From contig NW_004624842.1 in the NCBI RefSeq assembly GCF_000247695.1, forward strand, positions 5,199,134 through 5,263,133: a stretch of 64,000 bases of DNA. The letters are read 5' to 3'. The translations under genes were made by a program, and so were the position numbers. Each line of letters begins with the position of its first letter. Position 1 is the first letter of the stretch. This document shows, one piece after another, positions 13,784 to 26,300 of the stretch. The DNA is from Heterocephalus glaber (lineage: Eukaryota > Chordata > Mammalia > Rodentia > Bathyergidae). The notes below the pieces were generated by a model. That model searched no databases. It worked only from the letters and a program-made list of their open reading frames with translations, and had not been told where the DNA came from.

Positions 13784-14282
13784 GTAAGGGCCTGAGCTTA
13801 GCGCTAGGGCTAAGGACGGAGGCCGGAAGCCGAACCCACCCCCGTGTGGGAAAGTGGGCCTGCGGCCTAGAGGCCAGCCGCCGCCATGTGGGGAACCGGG
13901 CCTCGGCAGCCCGGAGTTGTAGAGTTGGCGAGGACTCCGGATCCGCAGATTTGGCCGCACTCGGTTCTCTCAAGGCATCGGCGCTGAGCCTGGCTTGCTC
14001 CTGTGGCAGGCGTTTCGGGAACAGAGAGCACACGTAGGGTCGCCCCCCGTGAAGGGGCTTGATGGCCAGGGGGTTCCTCCACTGAGTGAAATTGGGGTTG
14101 GCGACTCTGCATTCCTTTCTGGTGGACCCTGCTCAGCGCCTCGCCCCGCTGGATTCCGTGGATCCTTCGAGGAGCCTCCCTCGGCTTCGGCGAGCGTCCT
14201 GGTTAAAACTTTTGTAGGCTGGCTTTTCCGGGCAGGTATCACACCCTTGTTCTTCTCTTGAGCAGCAGCAGCAGTATTATCA

Positions 14283-14316
<34 letters not shown>

Positions 14317-17300
14317 TACTGTTTTAAGACGAGGAGGTGAGGGAGTTAGGACCAAAGGAAAAGATCCTTCTCCCTAAAAAATAACCTTTCTGGAAAGTTT
14401 CCGGGCCGAGGTCCTTGGGCTTCCATTAACAGGGCTCACAGCGACATGAGCGGGAAGTCCGGGCTGCGGAGCTGACAGTCTTCCTGTCGTCGTGCTGGGA
14501 TCGCAGCAAATTTCCTCAAATACTATCCCCCGCCCCCAACCTTTCTCTCCCACTTACCTTCTTCATGTAAAGTCGAACGACTTAAAAATTAAATTGATGG
14601 GGCAGGGGATTTAGCTCAGTGGTTCCAGCGCCTGCTTCGCAGGTGCAAGGACCCGAGTTCGACCCCCATACCAAAAAAAAAAAAAATTAAATTGATGTTA
14701 ATTGCGCTCAGTGGGTGTTCCTTAACATTGAAGGTAGAGCTCACCCTACAACCCTCCAAAACACAGCTTTTAAAAAATTTATAATTCAGTTGGCCTCTAG
14801 GGCTCCGGAGAGGAGGAGTTCGAAGCTTTAGAGGGTTGGCTTTATGTGTAGGCCCTGAACGATGCTTAGAATTTTCTTAAGCAGTGGGAAGGTTTGATTT
14901 GTAGGGTCAGGAATGGTCGAGAAAAGCACGTACTGTAAGTGAGCTCACAAAGTGGAGTATTCTCTAGTTGGGCTTAAGGTAAGGAGTGAAAACCTGAAAA
15001 GTATTTTTTGGATAGTTCATAGAGGACTTTGAAGACTGAGTTAAGGAATTTGGAATGTATCCTGGAGGGGACTTTATTATCTTATTTAATTTTTCACAAC
15101 AACCCTGTAAGATAGTTCTTGGTGCCCATTTTTCATAATGCCCACGATCAAATTCTAAGTGGCTGAACCAGTAGAATTCCAGATCTATTCAATATTGCCT
15201 CCATCTAGGTGAGTAGGAGGCTCTCCTATTAGCTTAGAGAAACAATCTGAAGGATGTAGAAGGTTCTTTCTCTGAGGTCATAGTAGATACTGTTCTAAAT
15301 TTCTGTATTACAAAAGTTATGAGAGGCAGTGCTTCACACTTGTTTTATTTCTACTTATTTCCCAAACTTTTCGTAACTTTTAGCAAATACACTACAGTAC
15401 TTATTGCAAGATTGTGGGGGTATTCTATATGGTTTCTATGGTAATGTGCTCAATGTAAAAGGGAGGTAAGAGACAACTGGAATGCAAGGTAGAAATTGTC
15501 TAGGTGCCACAGGAAGTAGAAATAAGGTCATCAGTAATGATGGGGGTTGCTAGAGGGATCATTTTTAGTAATGGGATCAGGTTTTGGAAGAAGTGGATTG
15601 TGAATACTGTACATGACTGAAGGATGAAAAGGATTTTGTCAAGAAGAGATAGAATCAGCATTCCAGCAGTGGACTTTGGAAGCCAGTAGTTTAGCATTGA
15701 GTAAATCTACCAGTACTTCATTTTATAGGTAGGAAAGTGGAGCCCAGGGAGGGCTGTAGTCATACAGCAAGTTAGTGGGCCTAGAACCCTGGCCTCTGGC
15801 TTCATTGTCAGGTGGATGTTACTGGTAGTGGGAGGTCTGAAGCATGGGGTGTAGGTTCTGGTTTCATGTAGTACTATTGACTAGATAAATATTCTTAAGC
15901 AAATCCCTTAACTTCTGGCTGCTTACAGACTTAAAAGGACCAAATGAAGACCTGTACTTGACAGTGATCTATAAACTTCTAGGGACTTCCCAGAGTGGAA
16001 GTTATTCTGACTGGTAGCTAAGATAGAGGTTTAAAGAGCCTACTATTTAAAAAGTAGTTTGCTTTTTCTTCATATTTCTTTTTTCTTTAAATGGCTTACT
16101 GATGTATAATTGACATAAAATAAACTGTACACTAAGGTATACTACCAGCCCACACATTTCTTTTTAAACCTGGCAGTTAAGCCAGAACTCTTCAAAACAT
16201 GACCTTTTCTAATCCAGGGGAACTGTAATCTTTAAAAAGCAGTATCCTAGAAATTTGAGTGCTACTTGGTAAGGAAAAATAAATCCCCTAATCTTCAGGC
16301 ATTCAGAATTTTTTAGACTTTTTAAATTTCTTTTTTTAAAGCACTGCCAATAGCTAAGATTTGCTTACTACTTGGTCTCACAAGGTGTCAGAACATCGGT
16401 TTTCAGAGTATAAGATGTTTTTGCAAAAGAAGCTTTAACCTCAAGAAAAAAAGAATGTTTCGGAGTAAAAATAGAATGTATGTTGTGTGAAATTTACAGA
16501 ACACAGAAGAATGCAAAGAACAATCTCCCAGAATCCTATTGCCCAAAGATGAAAATGCTCTTAGTATTTTACCACTGAAAAGAACTTTAGATCAATGCCT
16601 TTCTTGCTTCTTTGTGGGTCTTAGAGAATGGCCTCCTGGGTGTGGGGTATGATGGTTGGAAGGAGGCAATTTGATGAATCACTTCAGGCTATTGACAGGG
16701 TAATTTTAGCAGGTATCCCTTTTCTTTGCCTTTTCCAATCCAATATAAGAAGTTGAAAATGGAAACTATGGGCTTTATTGTGGATTTTTTTAAAGAAAGC
16801 TCAGGTGGTTCTGTAACTTTCTATAGGTGCATCATCAGCAGTTATTTGCTTCTCAAATCCAAATTACACTCATAAACAAAACATTTGGGATGTAGTCATC
16901 TGATAATTTGAGTGTCAGATATGAAAGTCTTAAAAAGCCATGATTTTAGTTGAGACTGACATGGCCTTTTGCTTTATGGAGTTCCATTCTGAATACTGGT
17001 TTGGGATCCTTGGTTGCAGTATTTGTGAACTACTTTGCAGGGTTGTGGCAAATAAAATGAGGCAGAGTGTGTTAAATACTTAAGTGCAAGTATATATTAA
17101 GTTCCCAGAGATAGTAATTAAGAGAGACTTATTTCAGTATATAATTCCTGCATGTTTATTACCCTTCACAAGACTACAGTCTAACTTTACCTGTAGATTT
17201 CACTGGGTGTGGTGGCACATGCCTGTAATCCCAGCACTGAGACTGAGGCAGAAGGATTGCCTTAAATTTGAGGCCAGCCTACATTGTGAGTTCAAGACCA

Positions 17301-20300
17301 ACCTGAACTAAACAGCAAGCCCTTGTCCCCAAAACAATAAATAACTAAGTTTACCTGTAGGTTCAAATAAGACTGTTTTTCAGGGGTAAGAAGGTAACTG
17401 TGAGGCTGTCCTCTGATGGTTTCAGGGTCTCCCTTCTTTGGTCTGTCTTGCTGAATAATAATAGTTAAAAGGTAGTTAATATTCCAGGGAACGCGATGCT
17501 TGAAAAAATGGAATAAACGGATGGTAAGGCCTGCCAGAACCAAATTTAAAGTGCCTGGAGTGCTGTCCTGTTGCCAAGTCTTTCTCTTTCAAGAATGAGG
17601 ATGAACTGTAGCGACCTCCCTAGAACAGACTGCAGTATTCCATGTAGAGGGCAACCTAAGGCTCAAGTATGTCAGCAGCAATGTGTGTATGTGGGGGTCC
17701 TCTTTCTGCCTGGCTCTTCTGTGGAAAGGGATGCTTCTTTGTTTCCCAGTTAATGTTCTCCAGACTGACTGCATTTCAGAATTATTCATTTACACAACTA
17801 GATACTTATTAAGGTAGGACAGAATAACTTTGAAATGAGGCTGTATAAGAATTTCTAGGGGCTGGAAATTAGCTCAGTGGTTCTGCCGCCTGCCTCGCAA
17901 GCGCAAGGTCCTGAGTTCGATCCCCAGTACCCCCCCCCAAAATATTTCCAGAATGCCATGCAGATACTTCTTTCCTGGGTGAGGATACTAACTACCTTAC
18001 CTTATTCCATTTCTATACTTTTGTTTCAGTTTAGCTTAGTTTCCTTAATGTACTTGGAACGTAAATAAATATTGTTATAATGAATTTTTTTTGAGAGTTT
18101 CATGATATGGCTGGGGAAATCAAATACCATACTTTATTTTATTTTTTTTCAAATACCATACTTTATGAACTGTAAATATTTATATAAATTATAATTGCAA
18201 GTGTTTATTTACTAATTTTATCCTTTAACCTTGTTGGGTTTGGTTTTAGTAATCTTTATTTTACAATTTTAAAGATGAGGCACAGGATAATACAGGTATG
18301 AGCTAAGGGCTCCAGACCTGTCTTTTTTTTTTTTTGGTTTTTTGAGACCAGGTCTTGCTATGTAGTTCAGGCTGGCCTTGAACTCACTATGCAGCCCAAA
18401 CCAGGCTGGTTTGGACTAGTCCTTTTAATTACTACACAGCTCACAGCAAATCAGTGGGCAAAATGCTAAATTTAAGCCAGGTAAAATGTGGGCAAAGATT
18501 GTTAAGAAGCTCAGGAATAAAATATTTGGGATCTGAATCCAATTCTGTTTGACTTAAAGAGGATTCTGTTGGGCTGGGGAGTTAGCTCAGTGGTTCCAGC
18601 GCCTGCCTCGCAAGCTCAAGGTCCTGAGTTCGATCCCCGGTACCAAAAACAACAACAACAAAAAAGAGGACTCTGGCGTGGTGGCACATGCCTGTAGTCC
18701 CAGCACTGGGAAGGCTGAGGCAGAAGGATCATTGAGTTCAAGGCCAGACATGGTGAGTTTAAAACCAGCCTAACTACATAGTGAGACCCTGCTCAAAAAA
18801 CAAAAAGACTTTACTTTCTGCTCTATCAAGTGCCTGCCTGGTAAGTTTGAACTATTATGTCTAAAATATCTGTATTTTTTTCAAGTGGTCATTGCAAAAG
18901 TCTACAATTAGAAAAAAAAAATTTATTCTGTTGTGGACATTTAGATAAAATAATCTGAGAACTTTTCACATTCCACAATCAAAAAACAGTGAAAGTTTCT
19001 GTAGAAGTTTTTCTTAATCAGAGATTTACTGTATGAAAGGATTTCCTTAAAGGTTAAGGTTTGTCTGAACTTCAGAATAAAATTTTTAAAATATGAGATC
19101 AAGTAACAAGTCTCCTTGTGGCATCCCTGTTTTTTTACCAAACTTGAATAAAATGTTCATAACCTGCCTTGGCATTTGCCATCCAAATGAGCTGTAACAG
19201 ATTGTTGCTGAGGTTCTGTACTTCCCTGAATTCCATGTTTCATTCAGAATGTCCAAATTTGCTTATGAAACTAAAAGTGACGCTGTATCTTATTGTACCT
19301 TACTCATTCTGACATTCCCCTATCATGCCTCATATTTAGTAACATAAGGAAGGTTGATGGACAATTTTTTACTTTTGTAAAATTCTTACTCGTTTTTTAA
19401 TGCATCAAATACTCTTTAAAAGAGTCTGCCTTAAGGTAAAGCATCTTTGGAATATGAGGATTATTAAGAACAATCATTTGGTCTCTTTTTCTTTCTTACT
19501 GTCTTAAATAGATGATTTTTGATCCTACTATGAGCAAGAAGAAAAAGAAGAAGAAGAAGCCCTTTATGTTAGATGAGGAAGGGGATGCCCAGACAGAAGA
19601 AACCCAGCCCTCAGAAACAAAAGAAGTGGAACCAGAACCAACTGAAGACAAAGATGTGGAAGCTGATGAAGAGGACAGTAAGAAGAAAGGCAAGTAGTTA
19701 ATGTCAGAGTCACTATTATCCCAGGAGTCTTGGTTCCTTCACTGGTTTAGATTCTGTGCATGCAGGGACCTTTCAGCCTGTTGAGGCTGTTCTAGTGAAG
19801 TGGAGGCCATCAGCAGTCTGTATGCACTGGACCTTGCCAGATTTCTGATAGGTTTGTTGTGGGAAAATTCCCACTGAATTCACAAGTTGCAGGCATGACA
19901 AAACCTCATCATTTCAGGGCTGATTTTCCAGTCTAACCTGTCAGGTCTCTTCTGCTCTCTTTGAGAGTAGGCAGAAAGAAATAGGACCAAGATAGGCAAG
20001 TTTTTTAGTTTTTGTTTTGAGGGGGTGTTGAGGGTTGGGTTGTTTTAGCAATTCTGAAAATGTGTATGAAAGATTAATATAATATCCTAAAATGTTTGGG
20101 ATTAGGCCACAGCTTTTTCACTTGTGTTACTGCTGCTCTGACATAAGCACAATTTGACTATAGGAAATAAATGATTCTGAACATAATTCATATTGAATAT
20201 AAGACTGTTGGGATAGAACTAGATTCATTGAGCAAATAACCATGTTAATTTTTTGTACATTTTTGAAGCAAACTTGGAAATCATTTCATTTGTAATAAGA

Positions 20301-23300
20301 TAAAATGAACCAGGTGTGGTGGCACATGCCTGTAATCCTAGCTATCCTGGAGGCTGAGACAAGAGGATAGCAAGTTCAAGGCTATCTTGGGCAACTTAGC
20401 CATATACTGCCTCAAACCAAAATTTAAAAAGGGCTGAGGAGCCGAATGTGGTGATGCACACCTGTAATCCTAGCACTAGGGAGGCTGAGGCAGGAGGATC
20501 ACCATGTGTTCGAGGCCACCCTTGGCTACATAACTAGTTTAAGGCCAACCTGGACTACATAGCAAGACCCTGGCTCCAAAAAAATGAATAAAAAATACAA
20601 AGGGTTGAGGATGTTGCTCAGTGGTAGAGCACTTACCTAGTGTGAATGGTCAATCCCAAGCACCACAAAAAAGGAAGAAAAAGGATAAAGTGAATTCATA
20701 AAAAGCTCCTTGAGAAACTTTGTAGCAGAGGGATCCTAAAGTATTCTTAGTGTACAACATAGCAGAGCGAATAAAAGTTAGTGAACAGGGCAGGGAATTT
20801 AGCTCAGTGGTTCTGCTGCCTGCCTCACAAGCACAAGGATACGAGTTCAATCCCTGGTACCAAAAAAAACCCAAAAAAGTTAGTGAACAGAACCCATTAT
20901 TACTTATTCATGATAGATTCTGATTGTCACACATAGGTATGATCAAAATATACGGTGAATGTTAAAACACTTTAAAATTAATACAGTAAAACTCATTGCC
21001 ATTATTTCCCCTCACTTTGAACACATTTATCCCATTGTTCTTGCCACTTGCTGAAGCAGTTCTGGAAAATCTTCTTTATAAGGTATGATCAAAAATATGG
21101 TGAATGTTGCTGCTGAGTGATATGCAGCTGAAATGAAGACTTGTAAAAACATCACATGCATCCTCATCCACCTTATTAACCAGATCTGGCACCACGCAAC
21201 TTCTGGTTCTTTCCTAAAGTCAAAATGGCCATGAAAGTAAACATCTTGAATCTATTTGGGACACTGAGGCAGTCACAACAACACAACTAAACACACACAT
21301 GAAAGAGACTTCCAGAACTGCTTCAGAAAATGATAAGAACAATGAGATAAGGGTGTTCAAAGTGAGAGGGAGTATTTTGAGGGGGGTTAATGGTGCTGTG
21401 TCTTTTACTATAATTTAAAAAAAGCATTCACTGTATTTTTCAATCACACCAAATACTTTGCAGCTTTATTTTAATGAATGTGAAATAATTTACATGATGA
21501 TTGATTCAGTAAAATATTGAGCCTGGCACCAGGATTTAGTTGAACAAGGCTTATCCAGTTAGTATCTAGAAGGGAAATGGACAGGCAAGGTAGTAGCAAT
21601 TGGGGTCATCAGGACATAATATGAGCATCTCACTCAAGTTACAACCTTGGTTCATGAATTTAATTCTTTCCATGATTCTGGTTGCAAAGAACCGAATCAA
21701 ATTTCCCCATAAGGTCAACATTGAACCTAACCATTAAATTTGATTTAGTTCTTGTCCAGTTCGGTTTGTGACCAGAATTGTGGAAAGGATTAAGTTTGTG
21801 AACAGAGGTACCACTGTATAAGCTTATAGAAGGCTTCTTTGTGAAAGTACTTCTAAGAACTGTGAGATGGAGGTTAGGAGTTATGAGATAAGGTCTATGG
21901 GGAGGCTTGGATGTGAGACACTACATGCACATTGCACTAGGAATTAGTTCAGTACAAAAGTAGTTCAGGGATTGAGGTCTGGGGGTTGGAAGGCAGTGGT
22001 AGGCAGAAGTGAAGATAAAGCTGAGGAGTCGTGGAAATTGTATTAAAGCTCTTTGTCTTGGAAACAGTGAGAAATGACAGGGTCAGATTACTAAATATTC
22101 TCAACATGGTCCTCTAACCGGATTTTTCTAGAAAGCTTTGAGTTGATCTGTCAGTGTTTTTCAGATCTGTAACCTTTGAGATGTAGAAGGACTACTATAC
22201 TAATAAACACCTTATCTCCCTTTTCTGGTGGCTTAATAACTCACATAATTTGATTCTTTACTTTCTGCTAGATGTTAATAACTGATAATACTTAATTTGT
22301 CTTTTTAGATGCTTCTGATGATCTAGATGACTTGAATTTCTTTAATCAAAAGAAAAAGAAGAAAAAAACAAAAAAGATATTTGATATTGATGAAGCTGAA
22401 GAGGGTATAAAGGTAGTATTGCTTTCTTGTTGAAGGTAAAATTTGACCTCTTAAAATGTTGCAAATGGCTGTCTCCACCTTTGTCTCATATCTTAGTACT
22501 TTTGCTTTTGTTAAGCATTTAAATCACCACTATTAAGGTCATTTTCTTGGGTGTATATCTGACTAGTTATCTGGAAAGTTATAATTTAAGGAATGTAAAT
22601 TTAAGTCTTACGTATTTTATTGTTTGCTACTAAGATGATCACAAAATGCTCATTGTCCTTAACCATACTGAGATTGTTTGAGGAGAGAGAGTTCTGTAAA
22701 TGAGACATCTTGTGTAACAGCGGTAGACTTTTGGAAGCATCAAAGAATGAACCCCACCCAGCCTGTGGTAGTTGGTAGCCGATGACAGAGTAGCCAGTAG
22801 GCAAACCAGAACACTTGGACTAGTTCGGTGGAGTTCTCTGATGTTGTAGGGACTTGAGACCCTGTGATTATCTTGCTACTGCATTGATTTCCAAAATAAA
22901 TATTTCAAAATTCTTTTGAACAAGAAGTAAATAATATGGGTGGATAGGTGAATGGGAGGGAAGGAAGAAGGAACTAAAAGTTTTCTTCCCTTCCTGACAG
23001 CTACCATTTTAAATACCCTGTGTAGGAATCACTTTAGTAGAGCCCATGTATCTTTAAAACCTAGCATATAGCAGGGGTGTGTGTGTGTGTGTGTGTGTGT
23101 CTGCACGTGCATGCTTATGTGTGTGCACGTTAGCTGTTCAGAGAAAGAACAGGGACATACAGCAAGCATCCCATGTTACAACTCCTCCAATTTTTCTTTG
23201 GTAAATACTTTATTGCTCAAACCCATATATAGCAGTAAATTTATACATTGTGTTTTGGAAACAATATCATGATTTTGATAAAGGTTAATTCTACAAATGC

Positions 23301-26300
23301 ATATGGGTGATTATAGGAAGTTAGGGATTGTGTACTAATTGGTAAGGTAATGATTAAGATTTTTCCTGTTTTTAGAGATGTTTTAGTTCAGGGATAATAT
23401 AGAATCCTTTAGAACAAAATGATTTTACCTGTTCTCTCCCTATTTGGGTATTCTCTTCTGTTATTGTAGAGAAATTCAGAAAGTAGAAGTGCTTAGAACC
23501 AGCAGGGTTTAAAAATCTTGGATAACAAAGTGACACATCAGAAATATGTCATGGGAATTAACAAGGATTTGTTGGTTGATTCTCCCAGTAGCTTTTGTCC
23601 TGAAGAATCACTGATAAGTTCCATTTTTATTAAGTGTATGGATGCTTTTTTTGTCTGCTGCTGAAGTCGTAGTATAAGAGGATATTATTACAAGTATCTC
23701 GGTCATAGGCAAGGCAAGGGCATCACCTGAAGTGTTTGAAGGTCTTGGATTACTCTCCATCTGGATTTTCTGACCATTGCAAGGCTTTTGAACCACCTTG
23801 AAAAATACTTTTTGCTATTGTCTGCCTTTCTCTGTGTTTTGGTCTCAGTTTGGATCTAGGTCTTTACTGGGATAAAATAGATAAACAGTGTAGGAGTAGG
23901 AGCTAGCTGATGTGTGCCAATTTGTGTTCAGCATTGGTAAGTTTCTCTTTTTCTAACTCGTTTCAGAGAACAAGTCAGTATGTTTTCTTTTTTGTATGGT
24001 ATCTCACTAATACCATGGGCTGATTAGTGTGGCACCAAGACTGCACAGATGGATTTGGGATCCCAAATTTGAGTTTGATTTACTCCTATCTATTCCATCT
24101 TTTTTGCTGGTAACATTTCTGAAATTACTCTAGCCATTGTCAGAGTAGTTTCGGATGTAGGCACACAAAATATAGATATCACTTGTTCGTAATATTGACA
24201 GTATACGTGGGACAGGGATCTGGGTAAGCTAGCTAATGAGAAGAGGGAGAAATTAGGCTCTTCTAGGGTGTTTGTGACTTATCTGTAGGCCTTTATGTGC
24301 CGTTTACATCCATGTCTATAGCAACTAATCTTGGGGTCAGGTAGACCATGTCTGTATCCATTCATGTGACCCAAATTCCCCATGGACTCTGCCTTCAACT
24401 CTTTCATGATATCATCCAGTAAAATGATGCTCAGAGATCTCTCCACAATCTGCCAAATCTAGGTAGTATAATAAAAAAAAAAAAATATTTGGTCTTTGCT
24501 CTGGTTTCTTGCACACAGCTCCCAAAATCCTTGTAATCTTCCAAGTAACAAGTGACTTTTGTATACTAAGAAGCTTTGGGATTGGGAGGCCCTTGATAGC
24601 TTCAAGATGGGGTTGGTCACCAGAAATACCAAGCCATGATTAGAGGTTGGAACTTTCTATGACCCTTGCCACCTTGGGGGATGAAAGTTCGGGGGATTGA
24701 GTTCAGTTGCTAGTGGCCAGTGATTTCATTGGTCATACCTTTGTAAATGAAACCCCGAAGTGATGGAGTTCAGACAGCGTCCAGGTTGGTGATCTCATTG
24801 AGATGCTGAGATGGTGGTGCACCTAGAGACACAGCTGCCTTCCTCAACACACTCCCACCTCCTCACCCTCCATACCTTATTGTGTGCATCTCTTTCTGGC
24901 TGTCCCTGGGTTCCCTGAGTCATTTTGGCAAATTGTTGATTTGGGGGATGAGACTGAAGTTATGGCCAAGACAGACAAAAATGTGGGTAACTTTGAGATC
25001 TGGTACTTGATACTGACATCTGAAGCGAGAGCCCTTAAACTATGAAACTGAGCCTTTATATAGTCTGACAATTCTAGGTAGTGTCAGAATTGAATTGGAG
25101 AACCTCTAGTTGTTATTGGAGAATTGGAGAATGCTGTAGAAAACACCTCATACATGGTGTCAGTAGAAGAAATCCCTCCCCTTGACTTTATCATATTTAC
25201 TTAGAAACTTGTTTAAGAATCTTTTAAAGTTTCCTCAAGTGATGCTGATAGTAGTCTGGTTTGGAAAGATGGATAATAATTATAAGATCCCAAGCTTGAA
25301 GAATAACAAGGGTTAAAATAGGGGGAACAGTCCTACAAAAGTATCTGGAGATTTCACAATTTAAATGGCAGAATGTCAACTATTTTGGCTCACTTATAAG
25401 AGGCATTTTTTTATCTGTAACTTTAACTTTGAATATTTGGGTCCCGTCCCCCCCCACCAAATAATGTGAGCCCATGCCATTTTAAAAAACTAGTCCCAGT
25501 ATCAAAATGCTGAGAATTATCTCGATTTCTTAGGATCTTAAGATTGAAAGTGATATCCAAGAGCCAGCTGAACCAGAGGATGACCTTGATATTATGCTTG
25601 GCAATAAAAAGAAGAAAAAGAAGAATGTCAAGTTCCCAGATGAGGATGAAATACTAGAAAAAGAAGAAGGTAGTACTGGGGACTCAGCATCTTGTTCCTA
25701 GGTTACTTAACCCTTGATTGGGGTTGGAGGTCTTTTTAAAAAAATTTTTTCTGCTGGGCAGGTAGCGCACACCTATAATCCCAGCACTTGGGAGGCAGAG
25801 GCAGGAGGATCGCTTCCAGTTAGAGGCTAGCCTGTGCCACATAATGAGTTCAGAGCCAGCCTGAATTACAAAGAGAGACCCTGTATCTTTTTTTTTTTCT
25901 TTCTGCTCCTTTTCTCTACAGTGTGACAAAAAAATATGAAAATATAACTCTTAACTTGATAATGGTAGTCAAAAGTTTAATGTCTAAAAATTTGTGAGTA
26001 CTGTTTTAATAGTTTATAAATGCTGTTAGGACTTTAGAAAACTTTAGGCAATAGCAGATGGCCCTTTTTTTGGAGACAGGGTCTTGCTATGTAGTTGTGG
26101 CTGCCCTTGAACTCACTATGTAGCCCAGGTTGGCCTTGAACTCAGGGCAATCCTCCTGCCTCAGCCCTCCTCAGCCTCCCAAGTCCTGGGATTATAGGCA
26201 TACATCACCACGCCCAGCCTAACAGGTGAGCTTTTTTTTTTTTTTTTTGGTACTGGGGATTGAACTCGGGTCCTTGCGCTTGCACAGCAGGCGGCGAAAA

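Larger units (their letters stand above)
13440..14220 (+). promoter_or_regulatory. EIF2S2: CpG-island promoter of EIF2S2
   Basis: Dense CpG and GC over about 750 bp, spanning the 5'UTR, exon 1 and the start of intron 1. It lies in otherwise AT-rich DNA. No TATA box is evident near the likely start (about 13630-13700). This is a typical housekeeping promoter, consistent with constitutive eIF2 expression. I see no convincing divergent gene on the left side. Confidence 0.85.

Noticed and set aside
13377..14033. 218-codon open frame antisense over the EIF2S2 promoter, plus several overlapping frames in the same island
   Set aside because: GC-rich CpG-island DNA has few stops in every frame. The frame is Arg/Pro/Ala-rich with no recognisable domain and overlaps exon 1 on the other strand.
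19694..19697. GT at 19694 as the EIF2S2 exon 2 donor
   Set aside because: It would break the reading frame into exon 3; the GC donor at 19690 preserves 333 codons.
24490..24970. A coding endogenous retrovirus in EIF2S2 intron 3
   Set aside because: Only LTR-like sequence is seen, with no internal gag, pol or env region.
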